64,000 nt of DNA, taken from Citrobacter sedlakii NBRC 105722 (GTDB lineage: Bacteria > Pseudomonadota > Gammaproteobacteria > Enterobacterales > Enterobacteriaceae). Positions 20,076-32,998 of this stretch are shown piece by piece. Position 1 is the first letter of the stretch. Each line of letters opens with the position of its first letter. Below the pieces are notes generated by a model. It made no database searches, was not told the origin of the DNA, and saw nothing but the letters and a program-made list of their open reading frames with translations. The position numbers and the translations under genes were made by a program. The stretch is taken from contig NZ_BBNB01000004.1 in NCBI RefSeq assembly GCF_000759835.1, forward strand, positions 111,212 through 175,211. Direction: 5' to 3'.

Positions 20076-20091
20076 TCCAGCTTCTGTATCG
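20076..20091 (+). other. Right attachment site (attR)
   Basis: TCCAGCTTCTGTATCG is identical to 11794-11809. Upstream the match continues as GATTTT with a 2-bp gap. Downstream it diverges (AACCCAAATAG versus GCAAATAAG). It marks the element's right end about 200 bp before yieE. The intervening 20092-20294 shows only a REP-like remnant. Confidence 0.75.
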
Positions 20092-20102
20092 AACCCAAAT
20101 AG

Positions 20103-20134
20103 CGCCGGATGGCGGCAGATGCCAACATCCGGTC
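20103..20134. repeat. REP-like remnant
   Basis: A CCGGAT...ATCCGG inverted repeat with a GGCGGCAGATGCCAAC centre resembles a degenerate repetitive extragenic palindrome in the gap between attR and yieE. Confidence 0.4.
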
Positions 20135-20294
20135 AGCTTCTTTCTGACGCCACTTCTTTGGCACCTTTTCCCTGAAATGTAAAAGCACATAAGAGACGCG
20201 GTTTCGGTCGCACTTTTTTGTGATTTCCTATGTCCATAAATCACGTAAATGTTACTCTCGTCATTATTAAGGACCATTAATCATGGAGCGAAAA

Positions 20295-21044
20295 ATGGGG
20301 ATACATTTTGCCAGAGGGATACTCACGGAGGGGCATTTGATTTCAGTGCGTTTACCCACCTCCTGCCACCTTGACGCGCGAAGCCTTCCGGCGCATCGAC
20401 AGACACGTTTCCTGGCGTCCAGAGGCCTTCTCGCCGAGCTGATGTTCATGCTGTATGGCACGCTTGAGTTACCGGAAATCATCATAAAAGCGAAAGGCAA
20501 ACCCGCGTTTCGTGAACAAAATCTCCCCAGTTTTTCTATCGCCTACGCAGGAAATGTCGTTGGTGTGGCACTGGCGACCGAAGGCGAATGCGGGCTGGAT
20601 ATGGAACTTCAGCGCGCCACCCGCAGCTTTGTCCCGCCTCACTGTTCGCCACCCCCTGTCTTCTCCAGTAATGAACGTCTGTGGATCAGCAAGCAAAACG
20701 ATCCCAACGAGGCGCGCGCGCAGATGATCACCTTGCGTCAGAGCATCCTGAAACTCACTGGCGATGTTCGCAATGACGATCCCCGCGAGCTTCAGTTGCT
20801 GCCGGGCGCGGGGCGCCTGAAGTGCGCGCATGTCGCACCGTTGGAAGCGATCTGCGATGCGGAAGATCTGCTGGTGTGGTCAGTGGCGGTCACGCCAGGC
20901 ATTGATAAATTACAGGTTTGGGAGTTTGATGGTAAGCAGGGCTGGAAAAACCTGCCTGATATCCAGACCCGCGCTAATGCGGAAACGGGTCGTCTGATGC
21001 GATTCGCGCAATTATCCGCGGCGAAGTCTTATACGCATAACTGA
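20295..21044 (+). CDS. yieE: 4'-phosphopantetheinyl transferase-family protein YieE
   Basis: A 249-residue protein homologous to E. coli YieE, assigned to the phosphopantetheinyl transferase superfamily (transfer of the CoA arm to carrier proteins). The region FSIAYAGNVVGVALATEGECGLDMELQRATR contains the Asp-x-Glu metal-binding pattern of the family. ATG at 20295 is chosen because GGAG precedes it and the N-terminus aligns with E. coli; an ATG four codons upstream is also in frame. Its natural carrier-protein substrate is not established. It is followed closely (10 bp) by chrR. Confidence 0.9.
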   Translation: MGIHFARGILTEGHLISVRLPTSCHLDARSLPAHRQTRFLASRGLLAELMFMLYGTLELPEIIIKAKGKPAFREQNLPSFSIAYAGNVVGVALATEGECGLDMELQRATRSFVPPHCSPPPVFSSNERLWISKQNDPNEARAQMITLRQSILKLTGDVRNDDPRELQLLPGAGRLKCAHVAPLEAICDAEDLLVWSVAVTPGIDKLQVWEFDGKQGWKNLPDIQTRANAETGRLMRFAQLSAAKSYTHN

Positions 21045-21054
21045 TGGAGTCACC

Positions 21055-21621
21055 ATGTCTGAAACGTTAAAGGTTGTCACGTTACTGGGAAGTCTGCGCA
21101 AAGGGTCGTTTAATGGAATGGTCGCCCGTACGCTGCCGAAGATCGCTCCGGCAGGAATGGAGGTAAGTCCACTCCCGTCTATCGCTGATATTCCGCTTTA
21201 CGACGCAGACCTGCAGCAGGAGGAGGGTTTCCCGGCGAGCGTCGAAGCGCTGGCCGAACAGATCCGCCATGCCGACGGCGTCGTCATCGTTACGCCGGAA
21301 TACAACTATTCGGTACCCGGCGGTCTGAAGAATGCCATCGACTGGCTGTCCCGCCTTCCCGATCAGCCGCTGGCTGGCAAGCCGGTGCTGATTCAGACCA
21401 GCTCAATGGGCGCGATTGGCGGCGCGCGCTGCCAGTATCATCTGCGTCAGATTCTGGTGTTCCTGGATGCAATGGTGATGAACAAGCCGGAATTTATGGG
21501 CGGTGTTATTCAGAACAAAGTGGATCCGCAAAGCGGAGAAGTGATTGATCAAAGCACGCTGGACCACCTGACCGGGCAGTTAACGGCATTTGGCGATTAC
21601 ATCCAGCGCGTAAAAGCGTAA
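21055..21621 (+). CDS. chrR: FMN-dependent quinone/chromate reductase ChrR (YieF)
   Basis: A 188-residue NADPH-dependent FMN reductase of the flavodoxin-like fold. The phosphate-binding loop GSLRKGSFNGMVART (about 12-26) and the FMN-contact motif PEYNYSVPGGLKNAIDWLSR (about 81-100) are intact. In E. coli the enzyme reduces quinones by two electrons and also chromate. It sits 10 bp behind yieE, so the two are probably co-transcribed; a REP element follows. Confidence 0.95.
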   Translation: MSETLKVVTLLGSLRKGSFNGMVARTLPKIAPAGMEVSPLPSIADIPLYDADLQQEEGFPASVEALAEQIRHADGVVIVTPEYNYSVPGGLKNAIDWLSRLPDQPLAGKPVLIQTSSMGAIGGARCQYHLRQILVFLDAMVMNKPEFMGGVIQNKVDPQSGEVIDQSTLDHLTGQLTAFGDYIQRVKA

Positions 21622-21641
21622 GCGCCAATCTTCTTAGACAT

Positions 21642-21672
21642 TTGCCGGAGACGCCGTTGCGCCATCCGGCAA
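21642..21672. repeat. REP element between chrR and adeP
   Basis: The TTGCCGGA...TCCGGCAA inverted repeat around GCCGTTGCGCCA has the form of an enterobacterial repetitive extragenic palindrome. It lies between two convergent genes and may stabilise the transcript ends. Confidence 0.7.
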
Positions 21673-21682
21673 CATCGCAATA

Positions 21683-23020
21683 TTAGTGCGCGTCGATAAA
21701 CACAATCTTCAGCACGAACAGCAGAGCAACCACCACCACACACGGGCTGAGATCGCGCAGTCGTCCGGTACCCAATTTCATCACGCAGTAAGAGATAAAG
21801 CCCAGCGCAATCCCTTCAGTAATCGAAAAGCTGAACGGCATCATCACCGCGGTAATAAAAGCCGGAACAGACTCGGTTAAATCTTCCCATTTCACGCGTG
21901 CCAGGCTGGAAGTCATTAGCACGCCGACGTAGATCAGCGCGCCAGCCGCTGCGTAACCCGGCACCATCCCCGCCAGCGGCGACAGGAAGATCACCAGCAG
22001 GAACAGCAGACCGACAACCACGGCCGTCAGACCGGTGCGCCCGCCAACGGACACGCCGGAAGACGACTCAATGTAGGCGGTCACAGAAGACGTCCCGATA
22101 AACGACCCCGTTACGGAAGAGACGCTATCGACAAACAGCGCCTGTTTCATGCGCGGGAATTTTCCTTTCTCATCGGCCAGACCCGCTTTATCAGTAACGC
22201 CGATCAGCGTACCGGAGGAGTCGAACAGGTTGACCAGCATGAAGGAGAAGATAACCCCCGCCAGACCGAGATTAAACGAACCCGCCAGATCGACATGACC
22301 AACCACGGTAGAAATGCTCGGCGGAGCGGAGACGATACCATTGTAATGCACATCGCCCAGCAGCCAGCCCAACAGGGTGGTAACGATAATAGACACCAGC
22401 ACCGCGGCATGAATATTGCGGGAGGCGAGGATCGCGATGATAAAGAAGCCGAGTACGCCCAGCAGCACGCTGTGGGAGGTCAGGTTACCAATGCTCACCA
22501 GGGTTTCCGGGTTCGCGACGATAACACCGGCGTTTTTCAGCCCCATCATCCCAATAAACAGGCCGATACCGCTGGTGATCCCCACGCGCAGGCTGACGGG
22601 GATGTTAGCAATCATCCAGTAACGCACGCGGAAGATGGTCAGCAGCAGCAAACCAACCGCCCCCCAGAAAATCGCGCCCATACCAACCTGCCACGGCAGC
22701 CCCATCGCGCCAACCACAACGAACGCAAAGAAAGCGTTCAGGCCCATCGCGGGCGCCAGCGCCACGGGCAGGTTAGCGAACAGCCCCATCAGGATGCTGC
22801 CAAACGCGGCAATCAGACAGGTAGTGACAAAGACGGCGCTGGTGTCCATGCCAGCGACGCCGAGAATTTGCGGGTTCACAAAAACGATGTAAACCATCGT
22901 CAGGAAGGTGGTGAAACCGGCGATCACTTCGGTGCGTGCCGTCGTGCCATGTTCGCGCAGTTTAAACACGCGTTCCAGCATCCCCTGACCAGAAGTCTGG
23001 GTTGTGTGTTGTTGACTCAT
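21683..23020 (-). CDS. adeP: High-affinity adenine permease AdeP (PurP)
   Basis: A 445-residue inner-membrane proton-linked adenine transporter of the NCS2/AzgA family. More than ten hydrophobic segments run through the sequence, with the family signatures LAPAMGLNAFFAF (near 90) and FDSSGTLIGVTDKAGL (near 260-275). The start giving MSQQHTTQTSGQGML matches E. coli; an ATG two codons upstream is ignored. It is divergent from yieH with about 165 bp between them. Confidence 0.95.
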   Translation of the reverse strand: MSQQHTTQTSGQGMLERVFKLREHGTTARTEVIAGFTTFLTMVYIVFVNPQILGVAGMDTSAVFVTTCLIAAFGSILMGLFANLPVALAPAMGLNAFFAFVVVGAMGLPWQVGMGAIFWGAVGLLLLTIFRVRYWMIANIPVSLRVGITSGIGLFIGMMGLKNAGVIVANPETLVSIGNLTSHSVLLGVLGFFIIAILASRNIHAAVLVSIIVTTLLGWLLGDVHYNGIVSAPPSISTVVGHVDLAGSFNLGLAGVIFSFMLVNLFDSSGTLIGVTDKAGLADEKGKFPRMKQALFVDSVSSVTGSFIGTSSVTAYIESSSGVSVGGRTGLTAVVVGLLFLLVIFLSPLAGMVPGYAAAGALIYVGVLMTSSLARVKWEDLTESVPAFITAVMMPFSFSITEGIALGFISYCVMKLGTGRLRDLSPCVVVVALLFVLKIVFIDAH

Positions 23021-23186
23021 TATCAATTTCCGAACAAGGAGGGAAAATTCGTCGCTATCCTATACCAAAATGCGACAATAGGGGGCGGTTGTGTGATGTT
23101 TTTTTCATTGAATTTGCTTATACGGCAACGATTGCGTCTCACGATCGCGCAGTACGTAAACGTTAAACTCGTAAAAAGGGAAAGGC

Positions 23187-23852
23187 ATGTCCGGAATTGA
23201 AGCGGTATTTTTCGACTGTGACGGTACGCTGGTTGACAGTGAAGTTATCTGTTCCCGCGCGTATGTGGCGATGTTCCAGGAATTCGGTATCACCCTCGAT
23301 CTCGACGAAGTGTTTAAGCGCTTTAAAGGCGTCAAGCTCTACGAAATCATTGATATCATTAATGAGGAACAGGGCGTTTCGCTGGCAATAGCCGACTTAG
23401 AACCCGTTTATCGCGCCGAGGTCGCACGCCTTTTCGACGCCGAACTGGAGGTTATTGCCGGTGCAAACGCGCTGCTGGATGCGATGACGGTGCCGATCTG
23501 CGTGGTCTCTAACGGGCCGGTAAGCAAAATGCAGCACTCGCTGGGCAAGCTCGGTATGTTGCATCATTTCCCGGAAAAACTGTTCAGCGGCTACGATATT
23601 CAACGCTGGAAGCCCGATCCGGCCTTGATGTTACATGCCGCTAAAGCGATGAATGTTAACGTTGAAAACTGTATTCTGGTGGATGATTCATCCGCTGGCG
23701 CCCAGTCGGGGATTGATGCGGGAATGGAAGTTTTCTATTTTTGCGCCGATCCGCACAACAAGCCGATCGAACATCCCAAAGTGACGACCTTTACCGATCT
23801 GGCGCAGTTGCCTGCTTTGTGGAAAGCGCGTGGGTGGAATATTACACGTTAA
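23187..23852 (+). CDS. yieH: 6-phosphogluconate phosphatase YieH
   Basis: A 221-residue HAD-superfamily phosphatase, the same length as E. coli YieH. Motif I FFDCDGTLVDSE (about 8-19) carries the nucleophile Asp, VVSNGP is motif II, and ILVDDSSAGAQSGIDAG is motif IV; a small helical cap lies between. E. coli YieH acts on 6-phosphogluconate in vitro. It is convergent with phoU across a REP-like hairpin. Confidence 0.95.
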   Translation: MSGIEAVFFDCDGTLVDSEVICSRAYVAMFQEFGITLDLDEVFKRFKGVKLYEIIDIINEEQGVSLAIADLEPVYRAEVARLFDAELEVIAGANALLDAMTVPICVVSNGPVSKMQHSLGKLGMLHHFPEKLFSGYDIQRWKPDPALMLHAAKAMNVNVENCILVDDSSAGAQSGIDAGMEVFYFCADPHNKPIEHPKVTTFTDLAQLPALWKARGWNITR

Positions 23853-23862
23853 ATGAAAACAG

Positions 23863-23890
23863 GGCGGGTAAGCGCTAAGCGCCACCCGCC
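23863..23890. terminator. REP-type hairpin between convergent yieH and phoU
   Basis: The GGCGGGT...ACCCGCC stem with an inner TAAGCGCTAAGCGCC sequence is both a REP element and a likely bidirectional stop between the two convergent genes. Confidence 0.65.
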
Positions 23891-23897
23891 TTAAACC

Positions 23898-24623
23898 TTA
23901 CTCTTTCGGATCTTTACCCGCCAGCAGCTTGTCCAGTTCGTCACCGCCAACGTGACGGAAATCCTGTCCCTTCACGAAGTAGAAAATGTATTCGCAGATA
24001 TTCTGGCAACGGTCGCCGATACGCTCAATGGATCGCGCACAGAACAGCGCCGTCAGGACGCTCGGAATGGTACGTGAATCTTCCATCATGTAGGTCATTA
24101 GTTGGCGCACAATGCCTTCGTATTCCTGATCGACCTTTTTGTCTTCACGGTAGATACGGACCGCTTCATCAAGGTCCATGCGCGCAAACGCATCCAGCAC
24201 GTCGTGCAGCATCTGTACGGTATGGCGGCCCAGTGACTCCAGACTCACCAGCAGAGGCTGGTGCTGCTGAGAGAACTTCTCCAGCGCGGTACGGCAGATT
24301 TTGTCCGCCACGTCGCCAATACGCTCCAGCTCGGCGATGGTTTTGATGATCGCCATCACCAGACGCAGGTCGCTCGCCGTCGGCTGGCGCTTGGCAATAA
24401 TGCGCACGCAGGCCTCGTCGATCGCCACTTCCATCATGTTAACGTGTTTATCGCCGTCGATAACACGTTTCGCCAGTTCGCTGTCCTGGTTATGCATTGC
24501 GGTGATCGCATCAGAAAGCTGCTGCTCGACCATGCCGCCCATGGTCATCACCTGGGTGCGAATGCTTTCCAGCTCTGCGTTGAACTGGCCGGAAATGTGT
24601 TTATTAAGATTGAGGTTGTCCAT
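23898..24623 (-). CDS. phoU: Phosphate-signalling protein PhoU
   Basis: A 241-residue all-helical cytosolic protein made of two similar three-helix bundles. Each has the acidic metal-cluster motif: [12 protein letters not shown] near 86-97 and [13 protein letters not shown] near 190-202. It links the Pst transporter to the PhoR sensor kinase and restrains phosphate uptake. The start giving [14 protein letters not shown] matches E. coli. It is the last gene of pstSCAB-phoU, 26 bp after pstB. Confidence 0.98.
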   Translation of the reverse strand: MDNLNLNKHISGQFNAELESIRTQVMTMGGMVEQQLSDAITAMHNQDSELAKRVIDGDKHVNMMEVAIDEACVRIIAKRQPTASDLRLVMAIIKTIAELERIGDVADKICRTALEKFSQQHQPLLVSLESLGRHTVQMLHDVLDAFARMDLDEAVRIYREDKKVDQEYEGIVRQLMTYMMEDSRTIPSVLTALFCARSIERIGDRCQNICEYIFYFVKGQDFRHVGGDELDKLLAGKDPKE

Positions 24624-24649
24624 GGTTTCTCCACATGCACTAAGGCAAA

Positions 24650-25435
<786 letters not shown>

Positions 25436-25470
25436 TCATTCGGCGCCGCGATGTGCCGCGCCGTAAAAAT

Positions 25471-27323
<1,853 letters not shown>

Positions 27324-27341
27324 TCACTCTTTAAGTTTGGG

Positions 27342-27373
27342 CCAGGAAGCGCGTATTTTATCGTGCTTCCTGG
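27342..27373 (-). terminator. Intercistronic hairpin between pstS and pstC
   Basis: A perfect 9-bp stem (CCAGGAAGC / GCTTCCTGG) with a 14-nt loop and no long T-run. It probably stabilises the pstS mRNA or attenuates read-through into pstC. Downstream of the pstS stop, 27390-27440 also shows a degenerate palindrome (TACCC...GGGTA). Confidence 0.6.
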
Positions 27374-27444
27374 CTAACGTAATGCCATACCCTAAATAAT
27401 TCGAACTGCAGCCAATACCGCTGCGGCTCACAATGTGCGGGTAT

Positions 27445-28635
<1,191 letters not shown>

Positions 28636-28729
28636 TCACGTCTTGTTCATTTTTTTGTCATATACATTTGTTCAGCTCGCTTCCGGTAGAAGCAAAATGA
28701 CAGCAGTTGTCATCTCAACCGCCGTAAAT

Positions 28730-29788
28730 TCAGTTTTCAATCTCAATAGTTAATGTGGCGGTCGCGTTAAAAAAGCCAGGCTGGGGTTTCGCGCCGGTCG
28801 CACTGGCAGGGGTGCTGGAAAAGGTGATTTCACCGTTCTTATCGCCCATCATACCGGATGGTAAGGAGGTAATGTCGGTTACTAATTCGCCCCCGTTGAC
28901 GTTAACCTCACGCCCCTGTTTATCATAGATTTTGATTCCTACATCAGGGTTGCTGGTCTGAATCATATCGTCTTCGGTGCCGGCAGAAGCCGCGCTGATA
29001 TGCGCATTTATGCTCTGATATTTCCCGATATTGCTGCACCTGACGGCCACTTTGCGGGTAATTTTATGATCGTTCAACGCCTGGCCTTTCACGGCAGGAA
29101 ACTCAGAGGCAAGAATTTTTTTAAAATCAATGACCAGCGTCTCTCCTTCACTAATTTCACAAGACTGAGGAACGGTTATCGATCCTTTAATCATAATGTC
29201 TGCGATGTAATGATGAGATACCGTATGCGGATCCAGCGTAGCGTAAATGCTGGAGATCAATGTCAATGGAATGGTCATGGTTCCGACGATCGGTTTTTTG
29301 ACGTACAGGCTGACGGTTGCAGAACCACCGCTGTAAAAAGTGATATTGTTATCTACTCCCTCTTTACATCTGTGAGCGTCCTGTTCATTGGGAATGTGAT
29401 CGTAGGGAAGCTTAACGAAGCCAACGCCGAGGATGTAGGTCTCCATTGCAATATCCAGAAAATCGTTTAGCCAGAAAAAAGACTGGTTATTGTGCGTTCC
29501 GGCCGACGATAACGATGGATTCATCACCGATGTAAAATACGTGGTCTCTGACACCTGGTTTCGCCCTGTGAGGCAATAACAGGTGCCTTTAAACGTTGCG
29601 TTATCCGCGCTGGTCGTTGATGAAACTATGATACCCGCCATATTGTCGTAGTAAGAAAACGTTTTGGTAACATCAAAATAGTTATGGTGCGTACCTTCAT
29701 TCGCCACGCAATAGCCGGTAGGCGCGGCGCTAGCTGTCAATACCGGGATAAGCAGGGTGAAAAGCCAGAACCCCTTGGTTATTTTCAT
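28730..29788 (-). CDS. stgD: Fimbrial tip adhesin (Stg/Lpf type)
   Basis: A 352-residue secreted protein with a signal peptide (FWLFTLLIPVLTASA, cut near 21). The N-terminal half looks like a receptor-binding lectin domain with paired Cys. The C-terminal pilin-like domain (SITVPQSCEISEGETLVIDFKKI... to TATLTIEIEN) would accept the donor strand of the next subunit. It is last in the pilin-chaperone-usher-adhesin operon. The name follows the stg operon of Salmonella Typhi, which lies at the same pstS-glmS site; E. coli lpf2 is the other close candidate. No terminator is obvious before pstS. Confidence 0.75.
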   Translation of the reverse strand: MKITKGFWLFTLLIPVLTASAAPTGYCVANEGTHHNYFDVTKTFSYYDNMAGIIVSSTTSADNATFKGTCYCLTGRNQVSETTYFTSVMNPSLSSAGTHNNQSFFWLNDFLDIAMETYILGVGFVKLPYDHIPNEQDAHRCKEGVDNNITFYSGGSATVSLYVKKPIVGTMTIPLTLISSIYATLDPHTVSHHYIADIMIKGSITVPQSCEISEGETLVIDFKKILASEFPAVKGQALNDHKITRKVAVRCSNIGKYQSINAHISAASAGTEDDMIQTSNPDVGIKIYDKQGREVNVNGGELVTDITSLPSGMMGDKNGEITFSSTPASATGAKPQPGFFNATATLTIEIEN

Positions 29789-29798
29789 ATATATTCCT

Positions 29799-32291
29799 TT
29801 ATTGACACGTTGCAGGCAGCTGAATCAGCCCATTGTTTGACGGTTGGAGAATTTCGTAGTGCGCAGAGCAGGTCACGCCGTTTTGCAGAGTTAGCGTGAA
29901 TAAGCCTGTTTCAGGCATACCGGCGAGATAAAGCTCGCCGTCACTGCCAACGATGCCGGTTACGATCCCTGACGGCAGAGAGACTGACGCCATTGCGCCA
30001 AACGGAGCGGGTTTGTTATTTTCCAAAACGACACGGAATAACACGCGATAACCGATGTGAGTAACAAACTCCGCTTTCGCCACGGCGCCACGGGTTGGAA
30101 CCAGACTGAGAACATTTTTTTCCAACTCCACGTTACCTGAAGAAAAATAGTTGCTTCCGATAGCAATACGATTCTCTTCATAAGGCGTCATCTGTGTTTT
30201 AACGGTATAACCGCGCCAGTCAGTGGCAATACCCGTGGTGTTTTCCAGAGTTAACCCTTCTGCGCCGGGCGCTTTAATCAATGCGACTGTTTCGCCCATT
30301 TCCTGTGAAAGCGTGATACCGTCGGCGTGCCATAAAATCCCACCGCGAACACCATAGTTCAGTTGTCTGGATTCATCACTCCAGCCATAATTCGCTTTTA
30401 CAGAACCGTAGGTACCATCCCACGTCACGCCTGCGTTACCACTGTTATTCGCTCCCGTTTCATTGAACGACTGCTGAAGACTCCAGCCAACGTTATTCCT
30501 CTCAGCCAGACTTCCATTCAGTGCGATTTGGTGCATTGGGCTGCTATTACCATTGTGGGTATAGCTATAATTCAAATAAGTTTGAGGAAGAAAACGAGAC
30601 AGTGGAACAGAAAGCGACAACATAAAAACATGTTCGTTATCATTACCCTCTTGGCCTGTTGCTACCCGGTTAGCCATATCGCTGTAATTCCATGACAGGT
30701 TCCATAGCATCTGGTTCCAGTTGTTGCTGTAACCAAACTGAATCAGGCGTTCAACATTATCCGTCTGCCAGTATTGCTGCCTGCTGAGCATTAAATAGAT
30801 ATTGCCGAACCCTTCCGCGAAAGGCTGCGTCCATGTCCCTTCTAACCGGCTACGCCGGTTGCCGGTTTGCCTGAACAATTCGCTGTCGTCCTGTCGCGAA
30901 GCCCATTCATCAAGGGTATAAAATCCTTCTGTCGAATAGCGATAGCCAACAATTCGCAGATTCGTATTACTGGTTTCAAAGGTTTTGGAATACAAAAATC
31001 GCCAGGACTGACCCTGTTCGGAGTCATCAAAAAACCGGGACCGAGCGTGGGTTACATCCAGAGATATCGCGCCCATCTCACCGAGATCTTTGCCAACGCC
31101 AGCAGCAACAGCGGCATAGTCTTTGGCAATCTGCGTGCCACCATACAGGGTCATACCCCAGGGCAAGCCGCGCATGGCCTGGGCCTGAAACACATTCGGC
31201 GTAAAAAAGTCGTTGTTACGTAGCTCGCCAATGCTGATATCAACATCGGTTTGTCCTTCTCTTCGTAATATGGCAAGGGAAGCATAAGGCTGCGTGAAAT
31301 GTGTTTCGCTGCCGTCTTCCTCTTTAACGGTAACGTCAAGATCGCCACCGCTACTGGTGGTCTTGAGATCGGTCAGCGCAAAAGGCCCCTGCGGTACTGC
31401 TGACTGATAAATCATGTAACCGTTCTGGCGGATAGTCACCACAGCGTTGCTTTTGGCGACGCCGCGAACCACAGGCGCAAAACCGTTCATGCTGTCCGGA
31501 AGCATATCGCTGTCGGTATATAGACGAAGCCCCCGAACTTGCGTACTGTCAAACAGGTCGCTTGCCGTCCAGGTATCGCCAAACATGACCTGACTTCGCA
31601 AAGCGGCGATGTCACGCTGTAAGTAAGTACTCACAGAGTGGTAGTCTCCCTGGCTGTTCACCGCATTAAGCGTGCTGTAATTACGTAATCGCCACGCCCC
31701 AAGATTGATCCCACTGCGCAAATTAAGATAATAAAGATCGTCACTGTCATACTGCGACTTCAGCGTCTGGGTCGTTGAAAAATCATAATTCAGCAGCAGC
31801 GCGTTAATCCCCTGCTCCCAACGAGAGGGGGGGATGGCGTCACGTGAGGCGGCATCGAGATAAATTTGTGGTATGGCGATGCGGAGCACCAACTTTTCGC
31901 TGTCCAGTTTCCCGAAAATACCTTCCGGCGAAGGAAGGTATTCACAGCGCCGGGCTTCCACGTTTTCCAGCGTCTTTAACGCCTTCACTTTGGTTCCAAA
32001 GCTACGCAGGGTACTTTTCAAATCATAGAAACAGGGCTGAAGCTCCTCTTCATTTTGACCTCTTCTGAACGTCACATGCCTTCGCTCAAAGAACCGTTCA
32101 TTGATGTAAATATCGACGCTGTATTCCCCTTCCGGTAACGTATTCGCCTTACTGAACTGGCTGATATCCACATCAACCGGATGTTCAAACTCCAACAATC
32201 GAGAGTTAAAGTGTTCTTCTGCCTGAGCTAACGATGGAGGAATCGATATCCACAGAGTAAAAAACAGCAGTGATAAACGGGAGTAATTCAA
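29799..32291 (-). CDS. stgC: Outer-membrane fimbrial usher
   Basis: An 830-residue usher that exports and assembles pilin subunits. A signal peptide (LSLLFFTLWISIPPSLAQA) precedes the N-terminal chaperone-binding domain, a beta-barrel with plug (PQGPFALTDL region) and C-terminal domains ending in a Cys. The start is taken as TTG at 32291, because GGGAGG lies seven bases before it and the signal peptide follows directly; no ATG fits. It begins 18 bp after the chaperone stop. It appears full length, with no frameshift. Confidence 0.88.
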   Translation of the reverse strand: MNYSRLSLLFFTLWISIPPSLAQAEEHFNSRLLEFEHPVDVDISQFSKANTLPEGEYSVDIYINERFFERRHVTFRRGQNEEELQPCFYDLKSTLRSFGTKVKALKTLENVEARRCEYLPSPEGIFGKLDSEKLVLRIAIPQIYLDAASRDAIPPSRWEQGINALLLNYDFSTTQTLKSQYDSDDLYYLNLRSGINLGAWRLRNYSTLNAVNSQGDYHSVSTYLQRDIAALRSQVMFGDTWTASDLFDSTQVRGLRLYTDSDMLPDSMNGFAPVVRGVAKSNAVVTIRQNGYMIYQSAVPQGPFALTDLKTTSSGGDLDVTVKEEDGSETHFTQPYASLAILRREGQTDVDISIGELRNNDFFTPNVFQAQAMRGLPWGMTLYGGTQIAKDYAAVAAGVGKDLGEMGAISLDVTHARSRFFDDSEQGQSWRFLYSKTFETSNTNLRIVGYRYSTEGFYTLDEWASRQDDSELFRQTGNRRSRLEGTWTQPFAEGFGNIYLMLSRQQYWQTDNVERLIQFGYSNNWNQMLWNLSWNYSDMANRVATGQEGNDNEHVFMLSLSVPLSRFLPQTYLNYSYTHNGNSSPMHQIALNGSLAERNNVGWSLQQSFNETGANNSGNAGVTWDGTYGSVKANYGWSDESRQLNYGVRGGILWHADGITLSQEMGETVALIKAPGAEGLTLENTTGIATDWRGYTVKTQMTPYEENRIAIGSNYFSSGNVELEKNVLSLVPTRGAVAKAEFVTHIGYRVLFRVVLENNKPAPFGAMASVSLPSGIVTGIVGSDGELYLAGMPETGLFTLTLQNGVTCSAHYEILQPSNNGLIQLPATCQ

Positions 32292-32309
32292 CGTACCGCC
32301 TCCCGGCAA

Positions 32310-32984
32310 TTAAATTGACTGCTGGATTACTTCGCTGATGGCGCCGTAATCGTTAATACAGTGCCATGTCAGACGTTTGCCAGATATATCAATGGGTAAT
32401 GTAATTTTTTGTATTTCAAATGGTTTTATCATAGCAATATCAATTGGTTTACCGTCGACAGTAACATCAATCATATTCACGTGAATCGCTGTCGGGTTGG
32501 TCACTACCAACAGTCGTCCTTCCCGCCGCCATGTGAGCTTTTTGCTAGCCGTTTCGGGTGTTTCCTTAATGCTGGAGGGGCGCCAGAAAAGTTTGATCCG
32601 CGTTTTAATCGCAATCTCCAGCTTGCTGCTGTCTTTAGTTGGTGATGGTGGGATATTTTTTACATTTATCCAAAAAACCGATTCTCTGTTTGAGGGTAAT
32701 TCACCCTGCGTTTTGATAATTCTCAATACGCGTTCCTGTTTTGGCTCCAGACGAGAAACTGGTGGTATAGCAGTAAAAGGTGGTTTATTTTTATCCGTAG
32801 CGTTAAAAGGGTCCACCCATACCTGGATCAGATAAGGTAAAGTCGTGTCTTTGTTAATTACCGACAACGTCACGTCAGGTTTACTGCTTTGAAAGATAAC
32901 TCTCGTTCCACCAATAACAATTCCTGAATAAGTTGGAAACGTAAAACAAAGAAAAAAAATAACACTAAAAAGACGCCAGCACAT
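32310..32984 (-). CDS. stgB: Periplasmic fimbrial chaperone (PapD family)
   Basis: A 224-residue immunoglobulin-like chaperone that caps pilin subunits in the periplasm. A signal peptide (WRLFSVIFFLCFTFPTYS) is followed by the G1-strand region and the family pattern QVWVDPFN...FTAIPPVSRLEPKQERVLRI, and then ESVFWINVKNIPP. The ATG at 32984 is preceded by AGGA; an 18-codon extension lacks a ribosome site. It is separated from the pilin gene by a strong hairpin. Confidence 0.88.
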   Translation of the reverse strand: MCWRLFSVIFFLCFTFPTYSGIVIGGTRVIFQSSKPDVTLSVINKDTTLPYLIQVWVDPFNATDKNKPPFTAIPPVSRLEPKQERVLRIIKTQGELPSNRESVFWINVKNIPPSPTKDSSKLEIAIKTRIKLFWRPSSIKETPETASKKLTWRREGRLLVVTNPTAIHVNMIDVTVDGKPIDIAMIKPFEIQKITLPIDISGKRLTWHCINDYGAISEVIQQSI

Positions 32985-32998
32985 ATTGAATCCTGTAG

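Larger units (their letters stand above)
11800..20091. mobile_element. mnmE-integrated mobile element (IME/satellite-like), about 8.3 kb
   Basis: It is bounded by a 16-bp direct repeat in the mnmE 3' end and at 20076. It carries a P4-family integrase next to attL, two minus-strand genes of unknown function, a second tyrosine recombinase, a primase, a RepA-like ATPase, an Ash-like ORF and a GNAT acetyltransferase. There is no relaxase, coat or packaging gene, so it would depend on a helper for transfer, if still mobile. AT-rich intergenic DNA of about 500 bp (14665-15180) contrasts with the core genome. The right repeat is imperfect beyond the 16 bp, which may mean decay. Confidence 0.8.

Noticed and set aside
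19982..20188. 68-codon minus-strand frame across attR
   Set aside because: Its middle is just the reverse translation of the attachment repeat; no start signal.
11818..20294. Retron or reverse transcriptase next to mnmE
   Set aside because: Salmonella Typhimurium has a retron at this location, so I looked for an RT with a YxDD motif; none of the proteins here has one.
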